Shown: positions 1 to 9,527 of the stretch, piece after piece
How the letters are laid out: each line of letters begins with the position of its first letter
Numbering within the stretch: the first letter of the stretch is position 1
Assembly (NCBI RefSeq): GCF_900101335.1
Contig: NZ_FNKA01000002.1
Coordinates: forward strand, 62,001 to 126,000
Length of the DNA: 64,000 bases
DNA from: Quadrisphaera sp. DSM 44207
GTDB lineage: Bacteria > Actinomycetota > Actinomycetes > Actinomycetales > Quadrisphaeraceae
Direction of reading: 5' to 3'
Translations under genes and position numbers: made by a program
Notes under the pieces: model-generated
What the model saw: the letters and a program-made list of their open reading frames with translations, nothing else
The model's database searches: none
Told to the model about the DNA's origin: nothing

Positions 1-3000
1 GTGTCGTTGGTCAGGTGCCCCGCCCACACGAGGTCCCACAGCAGGTCCGCCAGCGCGGCGTCTGGGGGCGCCTCCCGCTCGCGGGGGACGGTGGAGCCCA
101 CCGCATCCGACAGCGCGCGGAAGAAGTAGGCCCCGCCGCCGGAGAGCGCCTCGAGCACCCGGGCGTGGGCGTCGGTGAGCTCGAGGTCGTCCTCCGGCGG
201 CGCCAGGGTGACGGCGGCGGAGTCGGCCAGGTGCAGGGAGACCCAGCCGTCGTCGCCGGGCAGCGCGCCGTGCCCGCGCCAGAGCACCTCTCCGGAGGCG
301 GTCAGCTCGTCGAGCAGCGCGGGCGCGTAGCGCTCGACGCGCACCGGCAGCACGAGGGACTCGATCGCGCTGGCGGGCAGCACCGCGCCCGCCAGCTGCT
401 CCACGACGCGCAGCACGCCATCCGCTCCGCGCAGCCGGGAGCCGACGCCCTGCCAGCCGGGCAGGAACAGGGCCAGGTCGCGCGGCGGCACCGGCTCGAC
501 GTCGGCGCGCAGCGCGGCCAGCGAGCGCCGCCGCAGCAGGCGGAGCACCTCCGCGTCGCACCAGTCCGGTACCGAGCCGGGCGTGCCGGGCACCGCGCCG
601 TCCAGCGACGCGCGCACCTCGGGCGGCAGCAGGTCGCCGGAGACCAGGCGCCCGGAGCGCTCCAGGCGGCGCAGGGCGTCGGTGACGACGGCCACGCCCG
701 TGCCGAGCCGTGCGGCCACCACCGCCGCCGTGAACGGCACGTGCGTGCGCGCGTAGCGGGCGACGAGGTCGGCGACCGGGTCGGGCAGCGGGGCGGTGAA
801 CGCCTCGGGGACGCCGACCGGCAGCGGCACCCCGAGGGCGTCGCGCAGGCGCCCGGCGTCCTCGACCACCGCCCACCGCGCCTCGCCCGCGATCCGCACG
901 GCGATCACGCGGCGGGAGGCCTCCAGCTCGGCGAGCCAGCGCGCCGCCTCCGGCTCGTCGGCGCGCGAGCGGGCCGCCACCTCCGCGGTGCCCAGCGGCC
1001 CGAGCACGCGCAGCAGGTCGGCGACGTCCTCGGCGTCGCGGCAGCGGCGGTCCTCGGCCAGGCGCTGCAGCTCCGCCTGCGTGCGCGCCAGCGCCTCGGC
1101 GTCGAGGAGGTCGGCCAGGGAGGCGCCGTCGCCGCGCCCGAGGAGCTCGGCCAGCAGGGTGGGGTCGAGGGAGAGGGCGGCGGCCCGCTTCTCCGCCAGC
1201 GGGGTGTCGCCCTCGTAGAGGAACTGCGCGACGTAGCCGAACAGCAGCCCGCGCGCGAAGGGGGAGGCCTGCTCGGTCGTCACCTGCACCACGCGCACGG
1301 CGCCGGAGCGCAGGGAGCGCATGAGGTCGGCCAGCGCCGGCACGTCGAAGACGTCCTGCAGGCACTCGCGCACCGTCTCCAGCACGACGGGGAACGAGGG
1401 GTAGCGGCTGGCGACCTCCAGCAGCTGCGCGGCGCGCTGGCGCTGCTGCCACAGCGGGGTGCGGCGGTCCGGGCGGCGCCGCGGCAGGAGCAGGGAGCGG
1501 GCCGCGCACTCGCGGAAGCGGGAGGCGAACAGCGCGGAGCCGCCCAGCTCCGCGGTCACGAGGGTCTCGACGTCCTCCGGCTCCACGAGCACGGCCTCGA
1601 GCACGTCGGGCGCCTCGCTGCGCCCGGAGCCGCCGCCCGCCCCGGTCAGGCTGGCCCCGAGGTCGTCGCCGAGCCCGCTGAGCAGGTCGAGGTCCGGCAG
1701 GCGCAGCACGAGGCCGTCGTCGGCGGACATCGCCTGCACGTCGACGCCGAAGCGCTCGCGCAGCCGCGCCCCCACCGCCAGCGCCCACGGCGCGTGCAGC
1801 TGGGCGCCGAAGGGGGAGTGCACCACGACGCGCCAGTCGCCGAGCTCGTCGCGGAAGCGCTCGATGACGATCGTGCGGTCGTCGGGCAGGTGGCCGGTGG
1901 CCTCCTGCTGCTCGCGCAGGTACGCGAGGAGGTTGTCCGCCGCCCACTCGTCGAGCCCGGCCTCGCGCGCGCGGGCCCGCGCCCGCTCGTCGTCCAGCGC
2001 GCCGACCTCCCGCACGAACGCGCCGACGGCCCGACCGAGCTCGGCGGGGCGCCCGAGGGCCTCGCCGTGCCAGAAGGGCAGCTTGCCGGGCAGGCCGGGA
2101 GCGGGGGAGACGAGCACCTGGTCGGCCGTGATGTCCTCGATGCGCCACGTGCTCGTGCCGAGCGTGAACACGTCGCCCACGCGCGACTCGTAGACCATCT
2201 CCTCGTCGAGCTCGCCGACGCGCCGCCCCGGCCCCTCGCCCGTGGCGAGGAAGACCCCGTACAGGCCGCGGTCGGGGATCGTGCCGCCGCTGGTCACCGC
2301 CAGCCGCTGGGCGCCGGGGCGACCGGAGAGGGTGCCGGCGACGCGGTCCCACACGATCCGGGGGCGCAGCTCGGCGAACTCCTCGCTGGGGTAGCGCCCG
2401 GAGAGCATGTCGAGGACGGCCTCGAGCACCCCCCGCGTCAGGCCCGCGAAGGGCGCCGCGCGCCGCACCACGCGCTCGAGGTCGTCGACCGGCCAGTCCT
2501 CCATCGCCGTCATGGCCACGACCTGCTGGGCGAGGACGTCGAGGGGGGACGACGGCACGCGCAGCGCCTCGATCGCCCCGGCGCGCATCCGCTCGGTGAC
2601 CACGGCGGTCTGCACGAGGTCGCCGCGGTACTTGGGGAAGACCACGCCGTGGCTGACGGCGCCGACCTGGTGCCCGGCGCGCCCGACCCGCTGCAGGCCG
2701 CTGGCGACGCTGGGCGGGGACTCCACCTGCACCACCAGGTCGACCGCGCCCATGTCGATGCCCAGCTCCAGGCTGGAGGTGGCCACCACCGCCGGCAGCC
2801 GCCCGGACTTCAGGTCGTCCTCGATGAGGCTGCGCTGCTCGCGGCTGACCGACCCGTGGTGGGCGCGGGCCAGCACGGCCGGGGCCGCGCCGCCCCGCCC
2901 CGCCTGGGCCATCACCTGCGCCGGCGGCCGGGACGGGGTCTGCGCGGCAGCGGCGCCCACGGCCACCCCGCCGTCCTCGTCCGGCCCCGCCTCCTCCGCA

Positions 3001-4082
3001 CCCTGCTCCACGCCCTGCTCCGCCGCCTGCTCGGCCGCGGCGCGCTCGGCCCAGATCTCGTTCAGCCGGGTCGTCAGCCGCTCCGCCAGGCGGCGGCTGT
3101 TGGCGAAGACGAGCGTGGAGCGGTGCGAGGCCACGAGGTCGACCACGCGCTCCTCGACCGCCGGCCAGATCGACGCGCGCGGCTCGGCCCCGGCCGCCAG
3201 CCCCGTGAGGTCCTCGGTGCGCTGGCCGAGCTCGCCCATGTCGGGCACGGGGACGACGACCTCGAGCTCGACCACCTTGGTCGAGGGCGGCTGCACCACG
3301 GTGACGGGGCGCCCGCCGCCGTCCCCGGCGACCGCGCCGCCCGCCGCGTCCCCGCCGGGGACCGCGGTGCCGACGGGGCGCGCCCCGGCGAGGAAGCGCG
3401 CGACCTCCTCCACCGGGCGCACGGTCGCGGACAGCCCGATCCGCTGGGCGGGCACCGGCAGGAGCGCGTCGAGGCGCTCGAGGGTCAGCGCCAGGTGCGC
3501 GCCGCGCTTGGTGCCCGCCACCGCGTGCACCTCGTCGACGACGACCGTCTCGACCCCCGCCAGCACCTCGCGCGCTGCGGAGGTCAGCAGCAGGAACAGC
3601 GACTCCGGGGTGGTGATGAGCACGTCCGGCGGCGTGCGCGTGAAGGCGCGGCGCTCCTGGGCCGGCGTGTCCCCGGAGCGCAGCGCCACGGACACCTCCG
3701 GCAGCGGCAGCCCCAGGCGCTGCGCCGCGTGGCGCATGCCGGTCAGCGGCGCGCGCAGGTTGCGCTCGACGTCGGTGGCCAGCGCCTTCAGCGGCGAGAC
3801 GTAGACGACGCGGCAGCGGCGCTGGAGGTCCTCCGGAACGGGGGACGTCGCGATCCGGTCCAGGGCCCACAGGAAGGCCGACAGCGTCTTGCCGGAGCCG
3901 GTCGGGGCGACGACGAGCGCGTGGTCCCCGGCGCTGATGGCCCGCCACGCGCCCTCCTGCGCCGCGGTGGGCGCGGCGAAGGCGCCGCGGAACCAGTCGC
4001 GGGTGGGCGCGGAGAAGCGCTCGAGGACGTCGCCGTCGTCACCGACGCCGGTGGTGGCGGGGGTGCCACGCCGCTGGGCCAT
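1..4082 (-). CDS. lhr: ATP-dependent helicase Lhr (3' end outside window)
   Basis: Superfamily 2 DNA helicase of the Lhr (large helicase-related) family, implicated in DNA repair. Translation from the ATG at 4082 shows Walker A APTGSGKT at about residues 59-66, a DEVH box (VVDEVHAVAGTKRGAH) near residue 180, and at the left edge the Lhr C-terminal signature ADLLWDLVWAGHLTNDT. About 1360 codons are present; the family is near 1500 residues, so the C-terminus lies outside the window. The next gene on this strand (DUF3817) ends about 50 bp upstream, so co-transcription is possible. A 1574-codon open frame on the opposite strand is only its antisense shadow. Identification is firm. Confidence 0.95.
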   Translation of the reverse strand, partial: MAQRRGTPATTGVGDDGDVLERFSAPTRDWFRGAFAAPTAAQEGAWRAISAGDHALVVAPTGSGKTLSAFLWALDRIATSPVPEDLQRRCRVVYVSPLKALATDVERNLRAPLTGMRHAAQRLGLPLPEVSVALRSGDTPAQERRAFTRTPPDVLITTPESLFLLLTSAAREVLAGVETVVVDEVHAVAGTKRGAHLALTLERLDALLPVPAQRIGLSATVRPVEEVARFLAGARPVGTAVPGGDAAGGAVAGDGGGRPVTVVQPPSTKVVELEVVVPVPDMGELGQRTEDLTGLAAGAEPRASIWPAVEERVVDLVASHRSTLVFANSRRLAERLTTRLNEIWAERAAAEQAAEQGVEQGAEEAGPDEDGGVAVGAAAAQTPSRPPAQVMAQAGRGGAAPAVLARAHHGSVSREQRSLIEDDLKSGRLPAVVATSSLELGIDMGAVDLVVQVESPPSVASGLQRVGRAGHQVGAVSHGVVFPKYRGDLVQTAVVTERMRAGAIEALRVPSSPLDVLAQQVVAMTAMEDWPVDDLERVVRRAAPFAGLTRGVLEAVLDMLSGRYPSEEFAELRPRIVWDRVAGTLSGRPGAQRLAVTSGGTIPDRGLYGVFLATGEGPGRRVGELDEEMVYESRVGDVFTLGTSTWRIEDITADQVLVSPAPGLPGKLPFWHGEALGRPAELGRAVGAFVREVGALDDERARARAREAGLDEWAADNLLAYLREQQEATGHLPDDRTIVIERFRDELGDWRVVVHSPFGAQLHAPWALAVGARLRERFGVDVQAMSADDGLVLRLPDLDLLSGLGDDLGASLTGAGGGSGRSEAPDVLEAVLVEPEDVETLVTAELGGSALFASRFRECAARSLLLPRRRPDRRTPLWQQRQRAAQLLEVASRYPSFPVVLETVRECLQDVFDVPALADLMRSLRSGAVRVVQVTTEQASPFARGLLFGYVAQFLYEGDTPLAEKRAAALSLDPTLLAELLGRGDGASLADLLDAEALARTQAELQRLAEDRRCRDAEDVADLLRVLGPLGTAEVAARSRADEPEAARWLAELEASRRVIAVRIAGEARWAVVEDAGRLRDALGVPLPVGVPEAFTAPLPDPVADLVARYARTHVPFTAAVVAARLGTGVAVVTDALRRLERSGRLVSGDLLPPEVRASLDGAVPGTPGSVPDWCDAEVLRLLRRRSLAALRADVEPVPPRDLALFLPGWQGVGSRLRGADGVLRVVEQLAGAVLPASAIESLVLPVRVERYAPALLDELTASGEVLWRGHGALPGDDGWVSLHLADSAAVTLAPPEDDLELTDAHARVLEALSGGGAYFFRALSDAVGSTVPREREAPPDAALADLLWDLVWAGHLTND

Positions 4083-4133
4083 CCGGGCATCGTGACACCG
4101 GGGTCCGACAGCGCGCCCGCCCGCGCCCTCCCG

Positions 4134-4451
4134 TCACCCGCTCGGGCCGCCGGCTCGGGCGGGCGGCGCCAGCCTCCCGGCGCGGCGCGCCCACGCCTCG
4201 AACAGCGCCGTGGCCACCGGCGGCACGCTCGCCGCCAGCGCCAGCAGCATCGTCCGGGCCGGCCACCGCAGCGTGCGCGCGGCCACCAGGGCGAGCGCGA
4301 CGCAGGCGGTGGACGCGGCCCCGTGCGGGGGGCCGAACAGCTCCACGCCGGCCTCCGTCGTCCGCGCGACGCGCTCGGCCCACGTCCCGACCAGCAGGCC
4401 CGCCCACGTGAGGGCCTCGAGGAGGGCCGCGACCCGGAAGGCGCCCGGCAC
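4134..4451 (-). CDS. DUF3817 family integral membrane protein
   Basis: A 105-residue hydrophobic protein starting at a GTG at 4451. It opens with PGAFRVAALLEALTWAGLL, typical of the actinobacterial DUF3817 family, and shows three membrane segments (about residues 5-22, 37-55 and 60-82). A Gly-Pro motif (FGPPHG) lies between the first two. The C-terminus is short, basic and low in complexity. Function is unknown for the family. It lies just upstream of lhr on the same strand, and its start faces the divergent DUF3046 gene about 60 bp away, so the two probably share a promoter region. Confidence 0.8.
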   Translation of the reverse strand: MPGAFRVAALLEALTWAGLLVGTWAERVARTTEAGVELFGPPHGAASTACVALALVAARTLRWPARTMLLALAASVPPVATALFEAWARRAGRLAPPARAGGPSG

Positions 4452-4514
4452 GCGGGCGCGCCACCCGCCGGCGCCACCCGCCGGTGCCGGCGGCTGCGTG
4501 CCACACTCGCGCGG

Positions 4515-4739
4515 GTGCGGGCGAGCGAGTTCGAGCAGCTGGCCGAGCAGGTGTTCGGGCGGCCGTACGCCGACTCGGTCCTGCAGGACCAGGTCCTCGG
4601 CGTCCTCGGGGACCGCACCGCGCGCCAGGCGCTCGCGGACGGCGTGCCGCCCCGCGACGTGTGGGTCGCCCTGTGCGACGCGCTCGACGTGCCGGAGGAG
4701 CGCCGGTGGCTCGACCCGCGCCGGCGCCGCGCCCGCTGA
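4515..4739 (+). CDS. DUF3046 family small protein
   Basis: A 74-residue protein starting at a GTG at 4515. Its sequence (EFEQLAEQVFGRPYADSV, then DRTARQALADGVPPRDVW) has the form of the DUF3046 family, small soluble actinobacterial proteins usually encoded just upstream of recA. No catalytic motif is visible; it is predicted mostly alpha-helical with a basic tail (DPRRRRAR). The function of the family is unknown. Its position between the lhr/DUF3817 pair and the recA cluster is what is seen in other actinobacteria and supports the call. Confidence 0.8.
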   Translation: MRASEFEQLAEQVFGRPYADSVLQDQVLGVLGDRTARQALADGVPPRDVWVALCDALDVPEERRWLDPRRRRAR

Positions 4740-4862
4740 CCGGCGCGCTCGCCGGAACCGCCACCGCGGCGCGGCCGAGCCGTCCATGATGGGTCGCACG
4801 GCGTTCCGGGCGGGAGCGCGGCACGGCCCGTGGACGGCGCCGCGGCAGGAGGAGGAGGGCTG

Positions 4863-5423
4863 ATGTCGATCGACGAGCGCCTGGCAGCGGTGAGCGCGCC
4901 GCCGGCCCGCCGGCGGGTCCCCCAGCGGCGGACCGTCGTGGTGGTCCTCGTCGTCGCCCTGCTCGCCGCGGTCGGCGCGGGCGCCTACCTGTACGCGGTC
5001 GCGGGGCGCTGGCAGGAGCGCGCCGAGCTCGTGTCCGCCGAGCGCGCCGACCTGCAGGCCCAGCTGGCCGACCTGCAGGCCCAGCACGCCGACCTGCAGG
5101 AGCGGGCGACGGCCGTGGAGGACGAGCTCGGCCAGGCCAGCGACCGGGTGCGCGCGCTGTCGGACGAGAAGGCGCAGGTGGCCGACCAGCGCGAGGCCAA
5201 CGCGCAGAAGGCCCAGCGCAACTTCGACGTCGCGCGGTCCGCGGCCGACGTGGCCACCGCGATGGGCACCTGCGCGTCGTCCATGCGCCAGCTGCTCGAC
5301 GTCGTCCTCGCCTCGCCCGACTACGACTACGCGCTCGCCCAGCGCACCGCCAGCGGCGCCGACGCGGCCTGCGCCCAGGCGCAGGAGCTCCAGCAGCAGT
5401 TCGTCGTCTCCCTGGAGGGCTGA
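4863..5423 (+). CDS. Single-pass membrane protein with coiled coil
   Basis: 186 residues. The ATG at 4863 follows a strong AGGAGGAGGAGG ribosome-binding site. A basic N-terminus (RRRVPQRR) precedes one membrane helix at about residues 24-46. A long coiled coil follows (about 50-125) with heptad-like repeats of ADLQAQ. A C-terminal domain holds two Cys (TCASSM and DAACAQ) that could form a disulfide outside the cell. The stop is 2 bp before the protease gene, so the two are an operon and may work together at the cell surface. No known family was recognised; a scaffold or partner role for the protease is inference. Confidence 0.8.
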   Translation: MSIDERLAAVSAPPARRRVPQRRTVVVVLVVALLAAVGAGAYLYAVAGRWQERAELVSAERADLQAQLADLQAQHADLQERATAVEDELGQASDRVRALSDEKAQVADQREANAQKAQRNFDVARSAADVATAMGTCASSMRQLLDVVLASPDYDYALAQRTASGADAACAQAQELQQQFVVSLEG

Positions 5424-5425
5424 GG

Positions 5426-6304
5426 GTGGCGCGCTCCCGCCCGCACCCGCTGCGCGGCGCCCTGCGCGCGCGGCGCGCGGGCGGTGCGGGGGCCCTCGCC
5501 GCCGTCCTGCCCGCCGCCTCGTGCGCTGCCCTGCTCGCCGGCTGCGCCGTGCCGCGCCCGCCGCAGGACCCACCGTCCACCGCGCCGTCGTCCACCGCGG
5601 CGCCGTCCACCGCGGCGCCGTCCACCGCGCCGTCGTCCGCGGCTCCCTCGTCCGCGCCCCCGTCACCCACGGCCACCGAGGCCGGGACCACCCAGGAGGA
5701 CGGGGCCCGCTCGCCGGCCGGGCGGGTCGCGGGCTTCGACGCCGTCGAGCGCGCCGCGGTGCGGGTGCGCAACGTCCGCTGCGGGTCCGGCATCGCCACC
5801 GGCTCCGGCTTCGCCGTCGACGAGCGGACCCTGATCACGAACCAGCACGTCGTGGAGGGCGCCGAGGCCCTGCAGGTGAGCACGTACGACGGGCAGGAGC
5901 TGACCGTCTCCACCGCCGGGATCAGCACCATCGCCGACCTCGCGGTCGTGCGCACCGATCAGGAGCTGCCCTCCCACGTGCCGCTCGCCGCGCAGGACCC
6001 GAGCACCGGGGACCCGGTCAGCGTCGTCGGCTTCCCCCTCGGCGGGCCCATGACCAAGAGCAGCGGGCAGGTGCTCGGGATGGCCGACGACCCGATCGGC
6101 GCCATGGCCGAGCAGGTGGTCGCCACGGACGTGCCGGTCGAGCACGGCAGCTCCGGCAGCGCCCTGCTGGACGCCACCGGCGAGGTCGTCGGCGTGGTCT
6201 ACGCCGGGGCCACCGCCGGCGGCCAGTCCTACGCCGTGCCCGTCTCGGTGCTCTCCCGGCTGCTGGCCGGCGACGCGCCGGAGGCGGCGCCCTCCTGCGG
6301 CTAG
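5426..6304 (+). CDS. Lipoprotein trypsin-like serine protease
   Basis: 292 residues from a GTG start 2 bp after the coiled-coil gene. The N-terminus carries a basic region, a hydrophobic stretch and a lipobox (LLAGC, Cys40), so it should be lipid-anchored outside the membrane. Residues 50-82 are a Ser/Thr/Pro/Ala linker encoded by tandem DNA repeats. The protease domain has the S1 triad: His141 in TNQHVVEG, Asp171 in ADLAVVR and Ser245 in HGSSGSALL. No PDZ domain follows, unlike full HtrA/DegP. Substrate is unknown; the operon partner suggests envelope stress or surface processing (inference). Confidence 0.88.
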   Translation: MARSRPHPLRGALRARRAGGAGALAAVLPAASCAALLAGCAVPRPPQDPPSTAPSSTAAPSTAAPSTAPSSAAPSSAPPSPTATEAGTTQEDGARSPAGRVAGFDAVERAAVRVRNVRCGSGIATGSGFAVDERTLITNQHVVEGAEALQVSTYDGQELTVSTAGISTIADLAVVRTDQELPSHVPLAAQDPSTGDPVSVVGFPLGGPMTKSSGQVLGMADDPIGAMAEQVVATDVPVEHGSSGSALLDATGEVVGVVYAGATAGGQSYAVPVSVLSRLLAGDAPEAAPSCG

Positions 6305-6383
6305 CCCCTCGCCGACCTGCTGCTCGGCGAGGTCGCCGCCAGGACGCTCGTCCACGTCCTCCAGCTCGCCGCGGCTTCCGATC

Positions 6384-6404
6384 TCGAACGCGTGTTCGTA
6401 GGAT
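6384..6404 (+). promoter_or_regulatory. SOS box and -10 element of recA
   Basis: TCGAAC-GCGT-GTTCGT (6384-6399) matches the actinobacterial/Gram-positive LexA site TCGAAC-N4-GTTCGA except for the last base. It runs straight into TAGGAT (6399-6404), a plausible -10 hexamer, so LexA binding would block the promoter. The site is about 140 bp upstream of the recA start, which implies a long leader. Confidence 0.85.
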
Positions 6405-6540
6405 GGCCGTCGTGCCGGGCACCCGGTGCCGTCCGTCCACAGGTCGGCCGCGGGGCTCCCGGACTGTCGGTGGTGGCACCTACCGTCGTCCCCGACGACA
6501 CCGACGCACCCGACGGGTGCTCCCGACCTGAGGTGAGGAC

Positions 6541-7587
6541 ATGCCCGCTCCGGCAGACCGCTCCAAGTCCCTCGACATCGCGCTGGCCCAGATCGACAAG
6601 CAGTTCGGCAAGGGCTCGGTGATGCGGCTCGGCGACGAGTCCCGCCCCCCGATCGAGATCATCCCGACGGGCTCCATCGCCCTCGACGTGGCCCTGGGCA
6701 TCGGGGGCCTGCCCCGCGGCCGCATCGTCGAGATCTACGGCCCGGAGAGCAGCGGCAAGACGACGGTCGCGCTGCACGCCGTGGCCAACGCCCAGCGCAA
6801 GGGCGGCATCGCCGCCTTCATCGACGCCGAGCACGCGCTCGACCCCGAGTACGCCAAGAAGCTCGGCGTCGACACCGACGCCCTGCTCGTCTCCCAGCCC
6901 GACACCGGCGAGCAGGCCCTCGAGATCGCCGACATGCTGATCCGCTCCGGCGCCCTGGACATCATCGTCATCGACTCCGTGGCCGCCCTGGTGCCGCGCG
7001 CGGAGATCGAGGGCGAGATGGGCGACAGCCACGTCGGCCTGCAGGCCCGGCTGATGTCCCAGGCGCTGCGCAAGATCACGGGCGCCCTGAGCAGCTCGGG
7101 CACCACGGCGATCTTCATCAACCAGCTGCGCGAGAAGATCGGCGTGATGTTCGGCTCGCCCGAGACCACGACCGGCGGCAAGGCGCTGAAGTTCTACGCC
7201 TCCGTGCGCATGGACGTGCGGCGCATCGAGACCCTCAAGGACGGCAGCGAGCCCGTCGGCAACCGCACGCGCGTGAAGGTGGTCAAGAACAAGGTCTCCC
7301 CGCCGTTCAAGCAGGCGGAGTTCGACATCCTGTACGGCCAGGGCATCTCCCGCGAGGGCGGCCTGATCGACATGGGCGTCGAGCACGGCTTCGTGCGCAA
7401 GTCGGGCGCCTGGTACACCTACGAGGGCGACCAGCTGGGGCAGGGCAAGGAGAACGCGCGGGCGTTCCTGCGCGACAACCCCGACCTCTCCGACGAGCTG
7501 GAGAAGAAGATCAAGGAGAAGCTCGGCGTGGGTCCGCGCGTCGACGCGCCGGCGGAGGCGCCGGTCGTGGTCCCGGTCGACTTCTGA
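6541..7587 (+). CDS. recA: Recombinase RecA
   Basis: 348 residues, normal length. It forms filaments on single-stranded DNA, catalyses strand exchange and triggers LexA self-cleavage. Walker A is GPESSGKT (67-74); Walker B ends in [11 protein letters not shown]; the loop L2 region [20 protein letters not shown] and the C-terminal [20 protein letters not shown] are those of RecA. There is no intein. The ATG at 6541 follows GAGGTGAGGAC. recX starts 39 bp downstream, and an SOS box lies upstream, so expression should be DNA-damage inducible. Confidence 0.99.
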   Translation: MPAPADRSKSLDIALAQIDKQFGKGSVMRLGDESRPPIEIIPTGSIALDVALGIGGLPRGRIVEIYGPESSGKTTVALHAVANAQRKGGIAAFIDAEHALDPEYAKKLGVDTDALLVSQPDTGEQALEIADMLIRSGALDIIVIDSVAALVPRAEIEGEMGDSHVGLQARLMSQALRKITGALSSSGTTAIFINQLREKIGVMFGSPETTTGGKALKFYASVRMDVRRIETLKDGSEPVGNRTRVKVVKNKVSPPFKQAEFDILYGQGISREGGLIDMGVEHGFVRKSGAWYTYEGDQLGQGKENARAFLRDNPDLSDELEKKIKEKLGVGPRVDAPAEAPVVVPVDF

Positions 7588-7626
7588 CGGTGACCCGGCG
7601 GGTGCCGCCTCGGAGGAGGACGTCCC

Positions 7627-8205
7627 GTGCCTCGACCGGCGCCTGAGCCCCCGGAGGACGACGCGCGCCGCGGCGGCGAGACCGCTGCGGACGCCGACCC
7701 CCACGCCGTCGCCCGGGCCATCGCCCTGCGCCAGCTGACCGCTGCACCCCGCAGCCGGGTCGAGCTGGAGCGGGCGATGGCCCGCAAGGGCGTCCCGCAG
7801 GACGTCGCCGCCCAGGTGCTCGACCGCTTCGTCGAGGTCCAGCTCGTCGACGACGAGGCCTACGCGGCGATGCTCGTGCGCTCGCGGCACGCCACGCGCC
7901 ACCTGGCGCGGCGCGGCCTGGCGCACGAGCTGCGCTCGAAGGGCATCGACCCGCAGACGGCGGAGCGGGCGCTGCAGCAGGTCGACGCCGACGACGAGGA
8001 GGCAGCCGCCCGGGCCCTGGTGGCCCGGCGCCTGCCGGCCACGGCGCGCCTGGAGCCGGAGGTGCGGCTGCGCCGGCTCGCGGGCGTGCTCGCCCGCAAG
8101 GGGTACCCCCAGGGGCTCGCCGTCCGCGTGGTGCGCGAGGCCCTGGCCGCCGAGGGCGCCGACGAGGACGCGCTCGGTGGCCACCCCGGCCCGCTGGACG
8201 ACTGA
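7627..8205 (+). CDS. recX: Regulatory protein RecX
   Basis: 192 residues from a GTG preceded by GGAGGAGG. RecX proteins bind RecA filaments and damp RecA activity. The helical RecX repeats are visible: ALRQLTAAPRSRVELERAMA (first three-helix repeat), FVEVQLVDDEAYAAMLVRSR (second) and the later RRLAGVLARKGYPQGLAVRV. It directly follows recA, the usual arrangement, and is probably co-transcribed. The first 30 residues are acidic and low in complexity and vary in this family. Confidence 0.95.
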   Translation: MPRPAPEPPEDDARRGGETAADADPHAVARAIALRQLTAAPRSRVELERAMARKGVPQDVAAQVLDRFVEVQLVDDEAYAAMLVRSRHATRHLARRGLAHELRSKGIDPQTAERALQQVDADDEEAAARALVARRLPATARLEPEVRLRRLAGVLARKGYPQGLAVRVVREALAAEGADEDALGGHPGPLDD

Positions 8206-8234
8206 GCGCGCGGGCAGACCGCACCACGGGCGGC

Positions 8235-8540
8235 CTAGGCCTGCAGCGCCTCGGTGCCGGTGCTCCCGGCCAGCGGCCCGGCGGCCGTCGTCCCGAGCTG
8301 CGCCCAGTCGAAGCCGACCTCGACCCGGTGCACTCGCCCGTCAGCGGCTCGCAGCACGTAGGAGCCCCACCGGTCCCGCTCCAGCTCCCGCCCCTCGCTC
8401 AGCACGCGGGGGGTGTGCGCGTGGCGCGGGTCCACGGTCAGGGGCCGTCCCGCGAGGGTGACCGCGTACGGCGCGGCGGTGCGACCGCTCCGGTGCGGTC
8501 CACGGCCGGCTCCGGGTCCGCGCGCCACGACGACGATCAT
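8235..8540 (-). CDS. Hypothetical protein, 101 residues
   Basis: A small open frame from an ATG at 8540 with strong third-position GC bias, as in the real genes nearby. The segment RDRWGSYVLRAADGRVHRVEVGF looks like two beta strands with a turn and could be a compact beta domain. No signal peptide, membrane helix or metal site is visible. It lies between recX, with which it converges, and the importer genes on the same strand. No family was recognised. The start could be further in, because the first 30 residues are low in complexity. Confidence 0.5.
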   Translation of the reverse strand: MIVVVARGPGAGRGPHRSGRTAAPYAVTLAGRPLTVDPRHAHTPRVLSEGRELERDRWGSYVLRAADGRVHRVEVGFDWAQLGTTAAGPLAGSTGTEALQA

Positions 8541-8639
8541 GGCGCCACCGCGGGCAGCACGGCCGCCGTGTCGTCCCGTCAGCCGGTCGGGCGAACGCCG
8601 GGCACCTCGCGGGCTTCGGGCGGGCGGTCCGGCGGCCGC

Positions 8640-9527
8640 TCAGGCGCCGGTGGTCGCCTCGCTGGCGCGCGTGGCCGCGGTGCTCGCCCTCGAGGTGCGC
8701 GCGCGTCCCAGCCGCCGGTCGACGGCGTGCGCGAGGCGGTCCAGCGCGAGGCAGATGACGACGAACAGCACGGCGACGACGGCGTACATCTGCAGCGGGT
8801 CGTCCAGCGAGCCGCGGATCCGGTCGGCGTGCCAGATCACGTCGCGGACGTTGGCGAGGACGATCGAGGCGAGCGCGGTGTCCTTGATGATCACCACGAG
8901 CTGGCTGATGAGGGCGGGCAGCATGGCGCGCAGCGCCTGCGGCAGCTGGACGAAGCGCATCGTCTGCCCGCGCGTCAGCCCGACCGCCAGCCCCGCCTCC
9001 GCCTGGCCGCGGGGCAGCGCCACGACGCCGGCGCGCACGATCTCGCTGATGATCACGCAGTTGTAGGCGGTCAGGCCGACGACGAGGAACCAGAAGTTGC
9101 CGACGTCCAGGCCGACCTCGGGCAGCAGCACGCTGACGTAGAAGATCGTCACGACGACGGGCAGCCCGCGCAGGAGCTCGACCGCCCCGACCAGCGGCAG
9201 GCGGCTGTAGCGGCCCAGGCTCAGGCGGGCGGCGGCGATCGCGACGCCGATCACCGCGGAGGCGACGGTGGCGGCCGTCGCTGCGCGCAGCGTGAAGGAC
9301 AGCCCCTCGGCGAGGCGGCCCCACACGACGGGGAACTCCTCGGTGCGCGGGTCGACCAGCGGCGCCCACAGCTCGGCGTCCAGCTGGCCCCGCGCCGACA
9401 GGCGCACCAGGGCCGCGACGACGAGCGCGAGCAGCAGGGCGCCGGCGGCGACGGAGACCAGGCGGGTGCGCCGCCGCGCCCGCGGGCCCGGCGCGTCGAA
9501 CAGGACCGTCGCCCCCGGGGCGCTCAC
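8640..9527 (-). CDS. gluD: Amino-acid ABC transporter permease (GluD type)
   Basis: 295 residues, a membrane subunit of a polar amino-acid (glutamate-type) importer. Several membrane helices are seen, with the permease loop that contacts the ATPase: ALPRGQAEAGLAVGLTRGQ. The N-terminal 30 residues are cytoplasmic and basic. The GTG start at 9527 overlaps the TGA of gluC (GTGA), so translation is coupled. The C-terminal 20 residues are Ser/Thr/Ala/Arg rich and vary. Glutamate specificity is inferred from the four-gene order and from synteny, not from binding residues. Confidence 0.88.
   Translation of the reverse strand: MSAPGATVLFDAPGPRARRRTRLVSVAAGALLLALVVAALVRLSARGQLDAELWAPLVDPRTEEFPVVWGRLAEGLSFTLRAATAATVASAVIGVAIAAARLSLGRYSRLPLVGAVELLRGLPVVVTIFYVSVLLPEVGLDVGNFWFLVVGLTAYNCVIISEIVRAGVVALPRGQAEAGLAVGLTRGQTMRFVQLPQALRAMLPALISQLVVIIKDTALASIVLANVRDVIWHADRIRGSLDDPLQMYAVVAVLFVVICLALDRLAHAVDRRLGRARTSRASTAATRASEATTGA

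Noticed and set aside
15-4739. A 1574-codon open frame on the + strand at the left edge
   Set aside because: Antisense to lhr. The translation is Arg/Gly/Ala/Gln rich with no family motifs; the reverse strand encodes a clear Lhr helicase. Only its last 74 codons, from GTG 4515, are a real gene (DUF3046).
5578-5670. Tandem repeats as a regulatory element
   Set aside because: They are in frame and encode the Ser/Thr/Pro linker of the protease lipoprotein, so a coding explanation suffices.
6541-7587. Intein in recA
   Set aside because: The coding sequence is continuous and of normal length (348 residues).
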